A stretch of DNA of 64,000 nucleotides. Source: Typhlomys cinereus (lineage: Eukaryota; Chordata; Mammalia; Rodentia; Platacanthomyidae). The position numbers and the translations under genes are program-made. Positions 23,096 through 34,818 of this stretch are shown here, in pieces. The stretch lies in the NCBI GenBank assembly GCA_023101885.1, contig JALPQD010000089.1:481087-545086 (forward strand), read 5' to 3'. The notes under the pieces were generated by a model. It did no database searches and had not been told where the DNA came from. It saw only the letters and a program-made list of their open reading frames with translations. Each line of letters starts with the position of its first letter. The stretch's first letter is position 1.

Positions 23096-23602
23096 CCCTC
23101 TGACTGTGCTTTACTTTGTGCACTCTTGAAGCAGTGGCTGTCCCCCATGAATTGTCAACATTTGTGTGTTTTCCATGTTTAAATGTCAGCGGAGTTTCAG
23201 TGGCAGAAAGATGAAGATACCACAACACAGGAACCACATGCATTATTGTTTAAAAGCAAATACCTATAAGTAACTTTATCAATGACTTTTTAAAATTCCA
23301 AATAAAGAAGAAAAAATAATCTCAAATAAAAAGTGGCCCTTTGAGTGGAATCATTTTACCTTTATAGGAAACTCTCCTATGCTTCCTTTTTTTGTGTGCC
23401 ATGGACAATCTTTTCAAGTTGTAACCACAGATAATTTATGCCAAGGTGTTATTGGCTTAATAACGTACTCGGCTATGAAATGCCAAGACCCTCTAACCTG
23501 TCACGTTCTCTGCCAAATGCTGGACTCATGAAGATGAAAGACACTTGCATCTGCTGTCAGAAAGTTTACCCTCTAGCTGGAAAAATATTCCTCAACAATG
23601 GT
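23096..23602. other. Intergenic, nothing recognised
   Basis: AT-rich unique-looking sequence. Confidence 0.4.
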
Positions 23603-24031
23603 TGTGACAGTTAATCTTGATGGTCATCTTGGCTGGATGGAGAAGCACCTGAGAGACCAGCAAAGTAAAGCACACGTCTGTGTGTATGTGGGGGGCATGT
23701 CCAGAGACAATTAGACCACGAAGGCTCTGATCTAACGAATGCACTAATTATTAACACATGCATTCAAAATCCAAATGGATTATTGAGAGATAGTGTAACT
23801 TCTGTCTGGTTGAGGAAATAGGTCACTGGGGTGCTTCCTTGGGGACTATATTTTGTTCTGACCCGTTTTTTCACTTCTGGTCCACCACAAGGGGAGGATG
23901 ATCCTGCCACCATGATGTGTTGTCCAATGCATGAAGCCAAGCCATTATGGGCGGAACCTCCTGAGACTATAAGTCAAAATAAATCCTTTCTTTATATTCC
24001 CTATGCTATGTATTTGTCCACAAGGGACACA
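23603..24031 (+). mobile_element. MaLR/MLT-type LTR
   Basis: Starts TGTGACAGTTAATCTTGATGG, contains AGTCAAAATAAATCC as the polyadenylation region, and ends GGGACACA. TGT...ACA ends fit the ERVL/MaLR group. Confidence 0.7.
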
Positions 24032-24234
24032 GTTGGATTGATGGCATGATGTTGATATCAATGGCCTCGACATGATTTGGGCTTTCTAAGCTTAGACAAA
24101 ATGTAAGTCAGAAGAGAATGATAGAGAAGGACTCAAAGTTGGAGATGTGTGGAGGGAGAACATCCCAGGCTGAAAGATATTCCTGATAGAAAAATATGAT
24201 ATGAAGAGATCTTGTATGTCCAGAGCCTAACTGT

Positions 24235-24355
24235 GGTGGGTTCCATAGTATCCCTTCATATCACTGCAGCAACACTGTAAGGTAGATGAAAGGATTCCTA
24301 GTTTACCACAAAGGAGGCTAGGGAAGGGGAAAGTCTCTTGCAGAACACTGCATCA
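24235..24355 (-). mobile_element. Possible MIR fragment, reverse
   Basis: AACACTGTAAGGTAGATGAAAGG and a following purine-rich segment resemble the reverse MIR 3' half. Weak. Confidence 0.4.
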
Positions 24356-24369
24356 GAAGAGACAGGGAG

Positions 24370-24670
24370 AGTTGGGGGAAATGGCTCAATTGATAAAGCT
24401 CTTGCCTTGTAAGCATAAGGACCCGAGTGATTTTCAGAATGCAAGTAACAAGTACTGTGCACTTTTAATCCCAGTACTGGGAAGGCAGAGACAGCAGAAT
24501 TCCCTAGGGCTCTCTGGCTAGGTCTCCCAGCCTATTTGCAGATCAATGAAAGACCCTGTCTCAAAAGAGCTGGATGGTATTTCAAAGAATGATGCCTGAA
24601 GTTGTGTTCTCACTGCCACATACACATACATGTGCATCTCACACACATGAACATGCATATAACATGGATG
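24370..24670 (+). mobile_element. B4-like composite SINE (tRNA + B1)
   Basis: The tRNA head GGGGGAAATGGCTCAATTGAT is followed by a B1 part with TTTTAATCCCAGTACTGGG and AAAGACCCTGTCTCAAAAG, then a CA-rich end. Confidence 0.78.
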
Positions 24671-24863
24671 CCCACACATAAAAACAATTACAAAGAGGCA
24701 AGTAGAAATTTAAATCTGGTCCTGTTTGATATTAAAACCTCAGGTCAAACTGCTTCAATGACGTCTTTGGAAAGTCTCCTGGCTCATGATCTTCCTTACT
24801 GCTCCTAAGCAAGTCAGACAGGAAATGTGTGAGCTGGGGTTAGATTATCACTAGGTAAGGGTG

Positions 24864-25023
24864 CCAAATAAAATGCAAGAATGCCCAGCTCAATTTGAAT
24901 TTCAGATGTAGAATGAGTAGCTTTCAAATAAAGTATGTCCCATGTCATACTTGTGCCATGTTAAAAAATAGCGATTGTTCATCTGAAATTCAAATGTAGC
25001 CGGGTGTCTTATATTTTTATTTG
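24864..25023. mobile_element. Palindromic MITE-like element
   Basis: Two arms of about 75 bp form an imperfect inverted repeat. A perfect 16-bp core occurs as ATTTGAATTTCAGATG at 24893-24908 and its reverse complement at 24980-24995. The shape is that of a non-autonomous DNA transposon or a decayed foldback element. Family not named. Confidence 0.7.
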
Positions 25024-25189
25024 CTACATCTGCCCACCTTTCCAGCAGGCCAACATACTCACAGATGCATTCCAACAGGAATTTTCAGAACTTAAGGCAG
25101 TTTGGAGTAAAAGGATCTTGCCCCCCACTGGAATCCAAGCTTCTTCTATGCCAAGCTGAGGCTGGTGTCACTGAGTCAAAATGAATTTA

Positions 25190-25428
25190 TTATCTGGCAA
25201 GATGGCTAAGGGGTTAAAGCCTTTGCCTCACAAAAGGACCTGAGTTCAGACCCCCCATAAAAATGCCAGGTGACTATGGCGGCAGCCTGAAATTCCAGCC
25301 CTGGAAGATAGCGCTTGGGAAACTCCAGAGCAAGGCAATAAGGAGGTAGAGCACTCCAGGATGAGAATAATTCTTGATGTCACTCTTGGACCTCCACAGA
25401 CACACATCCTCAAATGCACTTTGGTACA

Positions 25429-25478
<50 letters not shown>
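25190..25478 (+). mobile_element. tRNA-headed SINE, short form, with expanded CA tail
   Basis: The head is partly lost at the A box. GAGTTCAGACC and CCCTGGAAGATAGCG follow, then CCTCCACAGACACAC, and a (CA)n tail at 25426-25478. Confidence 0.85.
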
Positions 25479-25480
<2 letters not shown>

Positions 25481-26844
25481 GATTTAGGTTAGTCCCCTCC
25501 AACTCACCATCTTCCTGCAATCTCTCTCACTCTCTCTCTCTCCCTTCCCTCCATTCTCAATGTCATTGGAAGTTATGGGAGGAACACAGGTGTTCTGGAC
25601 AATCCCACTGTCTCTTCTCTAAGTGACTGACATTCAGCTTTGCCTCCCATCTGGAGAATCTCTTTGCAGACAGGGAGCTGGGCGGGATCATATACTTTCA
25701 GAGACCTTCCCACAAAGGATGGCTTCCCTTTTTTCTAGTTTTCCTGCCCTTTCTCAAACAAGAGGGGTGTTTAATCACAGGAAGCACACTGGAGTGGAGT
25801 TTTTAATCCTGCGCCTGTTCTCTGAAGGGATTGGATCTGCACTGCTTTTGAAGGAGTGAAAAACTCTGGTGCACCTTCCCTTCCTCCCTTTCTCTGCCAG
25901 CAGCTTTAACCAAAAAACGCACACATGGCAGCTTGAGAGGGGAAATGCTTAGACCATGCAAAATAGCAAGTTCTCTGTTGGCTAAAGATGCCACATAAAC
26001 CTTTGGGGCTATTGAATCTTAATGCCCTTCCATGCTGTGTCTTCTTTGTTTTATTTTTATTTTCAAACCCTGCTAATTCCTTGGTTTGTGGTTTTACCCT
26101 GTGTCTCCATGAGCCTTCCTAGAATTTGGAGCCTGACAATTAGTTTAGTTTAAAGATCCCTTTGAAAGGCTGGTTGATACATGTGTAGAAAGAAGTATAA
26201 AGTCCTATGTCTCATATAACCCTTCCCCAAATTCTATTGGTATTTTACTGTGGCATATATAACTTTTTTTGTTCCAAGCTTCAATGTCTGATTCTCCACT
26301 GATCTGTGACCTAACTGACCCCTGAGACTCCAGAATGATGACCCTTCAAGCTATCGGAACACATCTTCAATGCTAAAGATTTACAGAGAGGGAAGCTGAG
26401 GTCAGCAGAGATTTTTGGGGTGAATGAGAGACACTGAAGAGTTGGGGAGTTCATAGATTTTTGAAAGAAGTTAGACACCCACTGAAAGATTTGAACTCAC
26501 CCCCGCCAGATTCACCCCCTTGCATTCAGAATTACTCATTCCTTCTCAGATAATATTAAACCCAAAGCCGTTGCTGGATCACGGGTGGTTTTTCTTCTCT
26601 TCTTATGAGATAATGTTGAAAAAAGGAGAAAGTCATCCCACCTTTGTGACAGCTCAGAACTGAAGCAAGAGACTCACTGGAAAACAAATAACAGGCTCTT
26701 AAACAGGAAAGAAAGGAAGAACAGACCACCAGCACAGAGCTCATGGTCAAGGGTGGGGTGTGCTGACCGCTTTGCAAAGATCCAGGAAAAACGCTGCCCC
26801 ATCAAGCAGATAAGAATGTTCCCATGCTGTCGATTTTCTTGCTG
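25479..26844. other. Intergenic, no recognised repeat
   Basis: About 1.4 kb of relatively repeat-free sequence apart from a CT-rich patch at 25514-25542. No exon recognised. Confidence 0.45.
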
Positions 26845-26988
26845 TTGTCATCAAACACCCAGCAAGAAACAAACCAGAGAAAGGTTTTGTTTGGACTTAC
26901 AACTTAAACAGTACCGTCAGCTGGGGATCAAGTGTTTAAATACAGGAACCTGTGAGGGACACTTCACACTCAAACTGCATGGATCCCC
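26845..26988 (-). mobile_element. Internally deleted MaLR LTR, reverse
   Basis: CATCAAACACCCAGCAAG-type 3' end, then TTTTGTTTGGACTTACAAC, jumping to CAAGTGTTTAAATACAGG and GGGACACTTCACACTC. Compared with the LTR at 34819-35180 the middle is missing. Confidence 0.5.
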
Positions 26989-27721
26989 ATGCAAATGCTG
27001 GGGCAGGCTTTGCAAACCAGTGGGCTGTTGTCCATTCCCAGCAGCAACTGTTTTCTCAGCCTCGAATGCAAAATGAAGAGTCTCATGGGGCTTAGAGAAG
27101 GGGTTGAAGGGAGGCTAACGATCAGAAAATAAACCTACTCATCGTTTCATCTCTCCAGATACAAATGAAAACATGCGGAGCTTATCGAGTTTCCCACTCT
27201 TTACCTGGGCCAGTCCTGGTGGGTAGGACTCCAAACATCAGCATTGAAGATGTCACAGTATTCTGAAGGACCATCTTTCTGAAGTCACTTGGGGTCAGAT
27301 GAGTCATGCATCAGTGTCTAATCAGAGATCCAAGCTGGGGATGAGGTGAGTTATATGTGCCACCAAGGAACGCTTATTTTAGTAAGATGGGAGAGGCGCA
27401 AAGAACTTTGATTGGCACACCACATCATTCATTATGTAATTATAAAATATGACGATGGTTTTGGAAGGAGCAATAAGATGTGTAATGGGTAAGTCAGGTT
27501 GGTTTTTTCCTAAGTGGGGGGTAGACTTTGAATAATGATCAGAAGGATGAATACAAGTTAATCAGGTGAGGTGTGGGAAGGGTGACAAATAGCTGATGTG
27601 CAGATTCAAGGTGGGGGGAGGGAAGAAAAGCAAGGGTGGTATCCACACTTTCTGGCCTCACGGCTCTGCCCTCATTCCTGATATTTTTGGCTCTCCCTCC
27701 TGTGTGCAGAGTGAAGTCTTG
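26989..27721. other. Intergenic, nothing recognised
   Basis: Unique-looking sequence. Confidence 0.4.
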
Positions 27722-27960
27722 TGATGCTTCATCTTGATGGTCAACTTGACTGCATGTGGAATCATTTTGAGAGGCATGTCTGTGAAGACATTTCTGGAGG
27801 GGTTTAACTAAGATAGGAAGACCTGCCCTGAATATGAAGTCCCCAGTCCGTGTGGATTAAAGGAAAAATTGATGGATCATTGTGTGACTGCAGAATGACA
27901 GCCTTCTCAGATCGCCAGGAAGGTCACAGAGAGTCCCTCGGTCTGTGGCCTCAGAGAGAG
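27722..27960 (+). mobile_element. Partial MLT/MaLR-type LTR
   Basis: TCATCTTGATGGTCAACTTGAC, GAATCATTTTGAGAGGCATG and GGAGGGGTTTAACTAAGATAGG are in MLT1-like order. The 3' part is missing or too diverged. Confidence 0.5.
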
Positions 27961-28374
27961 GTGCAAATGCATGAATGGGACATGGGACCCCTCCCATCCC
28001 CAGCCCCGAAGTCCTTGACCAGCGTATCCCTGAGCAGAGATTCTATTCCTACTATCTATTGCTTCAGCCTGTGCTCTCCACTCTAGAACCTTCCTGATTT
28101 TATCTTTCTAGACTCAGATTGGCTATCACTTCCTCTACGAAATGTTTCTATAATCCTCTTAGGCTGCACTAAAGTGCATTCCCCCAAACTTTTCCACCAG
28201 TATGCTGATCGCTATGAATTCTGAATCTTGCCAGTTTAAAGAAAGTCCTGTGAGTTCTCTGAGGGAAGAAGTTGGGGTCTTCATTAGACCCCTTGTTAGA
28301 TGTTGGGCATGTTGGGTGGGCACAAGGTGTCTCAGATGGTTGTCCCTCTCTGATATATGCGTTTAAACAGAGAA
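27961..28374. other. Intergenic, nothing recognised
   Basis: Unique-looking sequence. Confidence 0.4.
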
Positions 28375-28591
28375 CACTTCATAGCTCCCAGTCTACTTAG
28401 GTAAGACAGCTCTACTCTCCCAAAAACAATTCCATGGCCCCCAGCTTTTCTACAGCTCCCAAGGACTTTCACTCACCCTGGGATGAGCCCCCCCTTTCCA
28501 ACTACTTACCCCTGGCCAATAGTCACATACTCCTGACCACATGACCATCTCCTATAAGAGACCCCAGAACTAGTTCTGTCTCCCTTTTTTG

Positions 28592-28636
<45 letters not shown>

Positions 28637-28740
28637 GCCTCACTGCTTCTCTGTTTGTTCCTGAGACAACCATGTTATATGCTACTTGCCGATTTGGTCC
28701 TCCTGCTTTCTTGACAATAAATGTCTTTTATATATTATGT
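28375..28740 (+). mobile_element. Solo-LTR candidate with promoter-like and poly(A) signals
   Basis: Shows an LTR layout: CCAAT-like GGCCAATAGTC near 28515, a TATA-like CCTATAAGAGACC at 28550-28562, a pyrimidine-rich (CT)n block (28593-28632), and CAATAAATGTC near 28717. Resembles rodent ERV LTRs. Ends not defined. Confidence 0.55.
28593..28632. repeat. (CT)n microsatellite
   Basis: About 20 CT units inside the LTR candidate. Confidence 0.97.
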
Positions 28741-29261
28741 GCTGGTTTTGATGTGACTTTGTAGCCACAATCATTCCAAGGTAGAGGAACTTCCCAAGAG
28801 CCCCCATACCTCTAGGTGTTGTTGTGCACTAGCCAATCCCTAGTAGGTATTTCCTGGATAAACAAAGAGACTTTCCAAGTCTTGTTCTGGAACATTTGCT
28901 CCTGAGCTCTGCTTGAACTGGGGCTCCAGCTGGCTTCTGGATAAAGGACCCGGGATCATGCCCTTCAGTTCCCTTGCCTCCCTAGTGCCCAGATCTCTGG
29001 CACCAGGAGCTACTGATCCACTTCAAACAGCACATGCAAGGGAGACACGTCCTTGGCCTCTTCTAGGAGATTTTGCATGTCTGCTCCACCTGTTTTGGTG
29101 AAGGAGGACAGACTCCAAGGGGCAAGAACTGTATAATGCACTTTCATGAAGCACCCAGAGAATCCAGAGTCAGAAAAAAATACAGATCACCACGTGTTAT
29201 GGTTTGTTTCATACTGTTGGTAAATTTCTACCAAATAGCTGAGAGGAAAAAAGAATTTTTT
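28741..29261. other. Intergenic, nothing recognised
   Basis: Unique-looking sequence. Confidence 0.4.
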
Positions 29262-29519
29262 TATATTTATTTTTTTATTACCACTCATACAAACTTAACA
29301 GGTACACCGGTCCCTTCCCTCCCATTACCCCCCCACCCCCTTGTGCCCCCTGCCCTCCCCCTTCCCTCCCCGTCCCCCAGTGCCTCCACCTCCCATCCCC
29401 AGAGCATCCTTTAATGAGCATGCCAAACTCTCCTCTGGGTCCTCCTCTCCAATGAGGTGCAAGGACCCAGTGGCATTTCACAGAACCGTTTCCTGTGTTC
29501 CCTTTAAGCATAGGAACAT
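29262..29519 (-). mobile_element. LINE-like 3' end (copy 3, 5'-truncated)
   Basis: A T-rich tail, then a C-rich tract (29311-29381), then GTGCAAGGACCCAGTGGC, matching the 3' 240 bp of the units at 13835 and 19065. It is truncated where the neighbouring LTR begins. Confidence 0.65.
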
Positions 29520-29879
29520 TTATTTTAACTTATGATTAACTGGTTAGTTCTTAGTCCAGATTGGCAGAAGAGCTCATAGGCCAACACCAGGCGCTGAAGG
29601 AACTGGCCACACCATATTCTCAGGGATTGCTGAGAGAGGGGGCAAACCTCACTTGCCAGACTGCAAGTCTGCCAAAGTATACTGACAAATGCCAGCTCCC
29701 TCCCTTTACCCACCTTACCAGGGGCTGGTCCCATTCACTGTGGGTGAGGTTTTCCCACATCAGTTAGACAGTCTCCTGCAGGCCTGCTCAAGTCTTACCT
29801 TAATTACTCACTCTTCCCAAATGTGCCCAGAGCTCGTCCTTCAATTGTCAAATTGACACTTGTATGTTTAACGAGCACA
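29520..29879 (-). mobile_element. LTR of the abundant family (copy 2), reverse
   Basis: CTTAGTCCAGATTGGCAGAAG, GGCCACACCATATTCTCAGG and CAATTGTCAAATTGACAC are shared with 45039-45479. The right end ...GAGCACA reads TGTGC on the minus strand. Confidence 0.78.
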
Positions 29880-30544
29880 CTAAGGTCTAGGGCAATAGAA
29901 AAGGGGTGGGGGGCTCGTTTCCTGAGCTCATTCAAAATAATGAAAAAGTTCTAGAAATGGCTATACAAGTGCTCCAGAATTATATACTTAAAATGATAAA
30001 TTCTGTCATTCTGCCGTGTTAAAAAATAATGGGGACAAAGGCTTAGATGGGTGTGTCCAGTGGCTCTGTGATTCTGACTTTCTAGGGTGACTTTGCTATT
30101 TCATTTATCCCCACCCAGCAGCCTTTGAAAGCTGACTGTATTATATCCAGGGCAATGTTCCAAAGTTTGGTCTACTGTGGGTCTTTTCTGCCAATCTGTG
30201 GCAAAATGAGGAAGAAAAGAAATGTGGAAATGCTATGAATTTTTCATTAAAGTAAGATTTAGTCATTTAGGAGTAAATTCTTTATTCCACGATAATGTCT
30301 CTCACTTTCTCTCTCCTTACACTTTGCATTTAAAATGGACTTTCTTTTGTGAAATGATCAAGATTTATGATCGCCAACTCTTTAAAAGAAAACGCTATAT
30401 TTGACAGAAAAACCAATGGTTTCCATTTCATTCATGTATACTTTAACTGTTTATTTAGTAATTAATGCATAATGTGTGTGCATATCTATAAGGTCCAGCA
30501 TGATACTTCAAGTTATTATATGTGATTATAAGACAGAGAATAAA
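29880..30544. other. Intergenic, AT-rich
   Basis: No repeat or exon recognised. Confidence 0.4.
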
Positions 30545-30870
30545 TGTTACACCCATTAAATCTAAGATTTATCATTTGTTTGTGTTGAGATTGTTCAGAG
30601 ACCTCTCTTCTAGCTATTTTGAAACATACAATACCTTATCATTAACTATAATCACACTACTGTGGTTTGGAATACTAGCCCTGATTCCTCTATCTAGCAG
30701 TAATTTTGCAGCAATTCTTTAACTGCTTCCTGTCCCACTCTCTCCCTCTACTTCCCTGCCACTGGTAACCATAATCATCTTAATTTTTATAAGGATGACT
30801 GTCTAAGCTTCTATATAAGAATAAGAACTTGCAACATTAATAAAGTTATATTCATTTGTGGAATCCCAGC
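30545..30870 (-). mobile_element. Ancient L1 3'UTR fragment (L1M-type), reverse
   Basis: TCTTCTAGCTATTTTGAAAC, ATACAATACCTTATCATTAAC, CACTGGTAACCATAATCATC and GAATAAGAACTTGCAAC follow the known reverse-complement L1M/L1P 3'UTR order. Confidence 0.75.
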
Positions 30871-31344
30871 ATCTAGGCACATTTATTCCTGGTGTGAAAG
30901 AGTTCAATATACTCATTAGAGAACTCAATGTCACCTTGAGCTATAAAGTGGATGCTGCTTTGTGATCTACCCAAAAGTAGATGTCTAAATGCATGAAGTT
31001 CCCTTCTCCCTCAGACCTGCCTCTTTCCTCTGCCCAATTTCCTCATGATCCCCTTCCCTAGTACATTTACTGCACTTGACTCTGGCATGATTTAAGATAC
31101 CTCCCCCCAGGTATGCTTGTCATTGTCTTGGTAGCTACAGCATTTGAAAATGGGTCTTTGTGACAGATATTTTCGTCATGGGGCCAACTCCTTGCATGGA
31201 TGGGAAAGCTATTATGGGAACTCAGCCCTCTTTCCTTTCCCTCCTCATGTGTGAGTTTCTCTTTCCACCATGATTTCAAAGCACCACCAAGCTCTTAAAG
31301 CAAACAGCACATTATTTCAGATACTCTTCACATCACAAATAAAC
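30871..31344. other. Intergenic, nothing recognised
   Basis: Unique-looking sequence. Confidence 0.4.
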
Positions 31345-31745
31345 TTGCAATGAAATAACTTAAGGAAACAAGGAGTTTTATTATGTCTTGTTATTGTCAG
31401 GTTACAGTTCTTATTCCAGCTTGGTAGGAGAGTCTACTCCAACACCACACCAGGGGCAAAGAACTGTCCACACTACATCCAGACATCCACAGGACTACTA
31501 ACAGAGGGATAATCCCTACTTGCCAGGCCAATATGTCTGTCTAAGCATATCAAAAGATGCCAGTTTCCTTATCTATTTCCCTCCATCTTATCCACCTGCT
31601 CAGGGACAAGCCACACTCACCCTAGGTTAGGGGTTCCCTTATCAATCAATCTCCTACAGACTGCCCCAGGGTTTGCTCAACTACTGATTCTCTACAAATG
31701 TGTCTAGAGCTCTGAGTCCTTACCTGTCAAGTTAGCACCTTGACA
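31345..31745 (-). mobile_element. LTR of the abundant family (copy 3), reverse
   Basis: AACTTAAGGAAACAAGGAG, TTCCAGCTTGGTAGGAGAG and TATCAATCAATCTCCTACAG. The minus-strand start TGTCAAGGTG matches the family. Confidence 0.78.
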
Positions 31746-32208
31746 TCCACCCTTACCTATCCAGTGTTGGACTTCTCTGCCTCCAGAGACAAGAGCTGAA
31801 CCCAGCTCCCCTCATTTGTAAATAATCCAGTCTCAAGTGCTGTGTTAGAGAAGGAGAAACTTAGCTAAGGTCAGAGGCATGCCTTCAACTTGATTTGACT
31901 ACTGAGCCCATGCTGGGTCCTCTGAATGTCTCCCCCTTTCCTTTCTGTACCCCGTCTTCTGTCCCAAGGGCAATCCAGTTCATCCTGTGGATGCATTTGC
32001 TTGAGAGCATCAAGCTTCCCAGAGGTCGTCTCAGGCAACCCACCCAGCTGAGCAATCCTTTAGCCTTCTGAGTCTAAAGACACTGGGGACACTGTTGATG
32101 GGAATTGTGCTTCCTTCATTCACTGAGCTTAGTTGTCAGCTATGTATAGATCACTCAGCTGGAGGTAGAGATTCAGCATGGTGGACAAAACAGGCTATTT
32201 CAACTCTC

Positions 32209-32210
<2 letters not shown>
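31746..32210. other. Intergenic, nothing recognised
   Basis: Unique-looking sequence. Confidence 0.4.
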
Positions 32211-32257
<47 letters not shown>

Positions 32258-32276
32258 CAGAGAGTGTGCATGCCTC

Positions 32277-32326
<50 letters not shown>
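32211..32326. repeat. Two (TG)n blocks, 32211-32256 and 32281-32326
   Basis: Each block is about 23 TG units, separated by about 24 bp. They form the expanded tail of the adjacent reverse SINE. Confidence 0.97.
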
Positions 32327-32329
<3 letters not shown>

Positions 32330-32336
<7 letters not shown>

Positions 32337-32595
32337 GGGGGGGTGCCTTGTGCATCAGAGGGCAATGCATGTGCCTGTGGAGACCCAAGGGTGACTTTGG
32401 AAATCATCCTGGATTGTTTCCACCTCCTTATTGCTTTTCTCAGGGGTTTCTGAGGCTCTACCTTCCAGGGCCAGAATTGCAGACCACCACCATATCATCT
32501 TCACATTTTTTCCCACAGGATCTAGAGATCTGAACTCTGGTCCTTTTGTTCATGAGGCAAAGGTTTTAATCTCTGAGCAATCTCCCCAGCCCAAC
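32330..32595 (-). mobile_element. tRNA-headed SINE, short form, reverse
   Basis: GCCTGTGGAGACCCAAGG at its 3' end through GAGCAATCTCCCCAGCCC at its tRNA 5' end. Confidence 0.85.
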
Positions 32596-33157
32596 TTTCT
32601 TTTTTTTATGCACCTGCGTTTTGATTGAGGGAGACAAACAGGATGCAAATACAAAACAAGAAACAAGACACTGCAGGTAGAGACTATAAAATATCAATAA
32701 AAATCAAACAAGCTGACCAGGGAGAAGAAACCAGAAGGATAGCTTAATACCAGGTGTCCAGAGGAAAAAACATTGGAGCTGAGGTTCTGAATAAAAAAGC
32801 CTTTGTACTTAAACCTGGAAGGAGAATGTTCTAAGAAAATAGAGCAACAATACCAAAGCTTGGAAATAGAACGAGCTCACTGAGGAGGCCTTACAAAGCA
32901 AAAATCCAAGTGTCATGCTGCTACTTTTACCACAATTTCTCAGAATGTTCTGGATCCTAAAGATAAACTCACAATGATGTAAGATTTCTCCCTCCCTCAC
33001 TGACAACTGAACTTCCACCTGTCCAACCATGAAATTTTCAACTCTTGTGCTTCTCAGTCTTGAACTTGAATCCGAATCACCACAGGACGTTTGACAAACA
33101 TGACTGGGATCCATTCATGATCTAGAACACCAAAGACAATAAACCTAGAAGTGTGTT
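32596..33157. other. Intergenic, nothing recognised
   Basis: Unique-looking sequence between two oppositely oriented SINEs. Confidence 0.4.
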
Positions 33158-33447
33158 TGGAAGATGGCTCAGGGGATAAGCCTCTGCCTGGCAAGCAAAA
33201 GACCCTGAGTTTGGATCCCAGATCCCATGTCAAAACACAGGTAGAAATGGTGGGGGGGGGGCTGTGCTTCCAGTCTTGGAAGGTAGAATCTGGGAGCCTC
33301 CAGAGCAAAAGCATAAAAGAGGAAGAGCAATCCAGGATGAGTCCCAAAGACTCCCTTGGGCCTCCACAGGCACATCACAGTAACTTTTGATAACAATCAC
33401 ACACACACACACACACGCACGCACACACACACACACACACACACACC
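33158..33447 (+). mobile_element. tRNA-headed SINE, short form, with CA/CG tail
   Basis: GAAGATGGCTCAGGGGATAAG head, CCTGAGTTTGGATCCC, TGGGCCTCCACAGGC, and a CA tail with CACGCACGC interruptions at 33399-33447. Confidence 0.85.
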
Positions 33448-33789
33448 CCTTCCAAGAACCTTCCAAGAGTTGCTGCTGGTAGAGGTCTGGATTCCACTTA
33501 GCAAACCCCACTGTAGTCTAAGATGGTGGGTTCAGCTTCGCTTCTGGTTTTTGTATGCAGACAGGTTTCCTCTTAGCTCAGATTCTCCTTTTCCTCTCTT
33601 TACCTCTTTGGCCCAAGTAACTCATACTTCATGTATCATCCCAGCCCAACTACACCAACACAGAGAAGAATGGTCCATCTGCGCACATCCTTGTCCTCTG
33701 AGTTTGACCCATGGTAGCACTCATCACACCGCATGGCCACGCGTCCTTGTGGCCATTTGTCTTCGCGTTCTTCTGGCCATTTGTCTTTG
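33448..33789. other. Intergenic; short direct repeat TGGCCATTTGTCTT
   Basis: A 14-bp phrase occurs twice, near 33751 and 33775. Otherwise unassigned. Confidence 0.4.
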
Positions 33790-34166
33790 TGTTGCTGATA
33801 AATACACAGCCAAAGAACTTAGAGGAACAAGGGGCTTTATTCTTGCTCAGGATTCTTGCTACAGTTCATAGTCCAGATTGGCAAGAGAGTTCACATCAGC
33901 AGCAGCCAAGGGAACCAGACACACCATGTTCCACAGGATTTGCCAAGAGAGGACTTTGACTCTGCTAAAGCGTCTGAAGTATGCCACCTTATTGAACCAG
34001 CTCTCTTCATCATATCCACCTGCCTAAGAAACAGTCCTGCCTATCATGGGCTGGGTCTTCCTATATCCATTACATATAGGAATATCAATTAGATGATCTC
34101 CTGCAGGATTGTTCAGGGCTCCCCTTAATTACTAATCCTTCACATATGTTTCCAGCATTCAACACA
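33790..34166 (-). mobile_element. LTR of the abundant family (copy 4), reverse
   Basis: Starts TGTTGCTGATAAATACACAG and contains ACAAGGGGCTTTATTC (complement of the AATAAA signal). Ends ...CAACACA. Lies head-to-head with the copy at 34311. Confidence 0.75.
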
Positions 34167-34310
34167 TCTCTCTGTTTTGCTTTCTAGGCAAAGACTATAA
34201 TCAAGTCCTCCATTTTCAAAGCATAGATGCAGCATGACTGTCACATAACTACATCTGGTGAGGGTACTGTGCTTTCTGGAGGTCATCCAACACACTGTCC
34301 CAATTGAGGG

Positions 34311-34727
34311 TGTCATAGTTAGGCACAGATGTCAACTTGACTGATGAGGGTTTGAGCTCTGGGCACATTTGTGGAGAATTAATGGTTGAGTTAAGTCCAG
34401 AGCAAACCTGCAGGAGATTGTCTAGTTGATGGGGAAGGCACAGTCAAGGGTGGGTGGGATTAGGTCCTGAACAGATGAATAAAATACCAAGAGTCAATTG
34501 AGAAAGTTGGCATCCTTGTGTACACTTGGCCAGACATGCTGGGCTGGCAAGTAAGAATCTAACCTCTCTTAGCTATTATGTAGAGATGGTGTGGCCAGTT
34601 CCCTCAGCCCCGGTGTTGGTACGTGCTCTCCTGTCAAGCGGGACTATGAATTGTAACCAGAATATCATAAGAAAATAAACTTCTTGTTCCTTTAAGCCAT
34701 TTGATGGTAATTTGTCAGCAACCATGT
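34311..34727 (+). mobile_element. LTR of the abundant family (copy 5)
   Basis: Starts TGTCATAGTTAGGCACAGATG and contains GCAAACCTGCAGGAGATTG and AGAAAATAAACTTC. Close match to 5146-5560. Confidence 0.8.
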
Positions 34728-34818
34728 AGGGGTTCTCTCTTCTGATCCTTTAAAGTCTAAAGACTTGCATGACCCCTATGAGAACTGCAGGCAACCTGAA
34801 TCTGGGTTCCCTGAATAT

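Noticed and set aside
22951..23148. Repetitive peptide (GGRAGMQS units) on minus strand; also considered as a CRISPR-like array
   Set aside because: Three abutting 39-bp units with no spacers: a minisatellite in a mammalian genome, not a CRISPR. The frame has no start context or homology.
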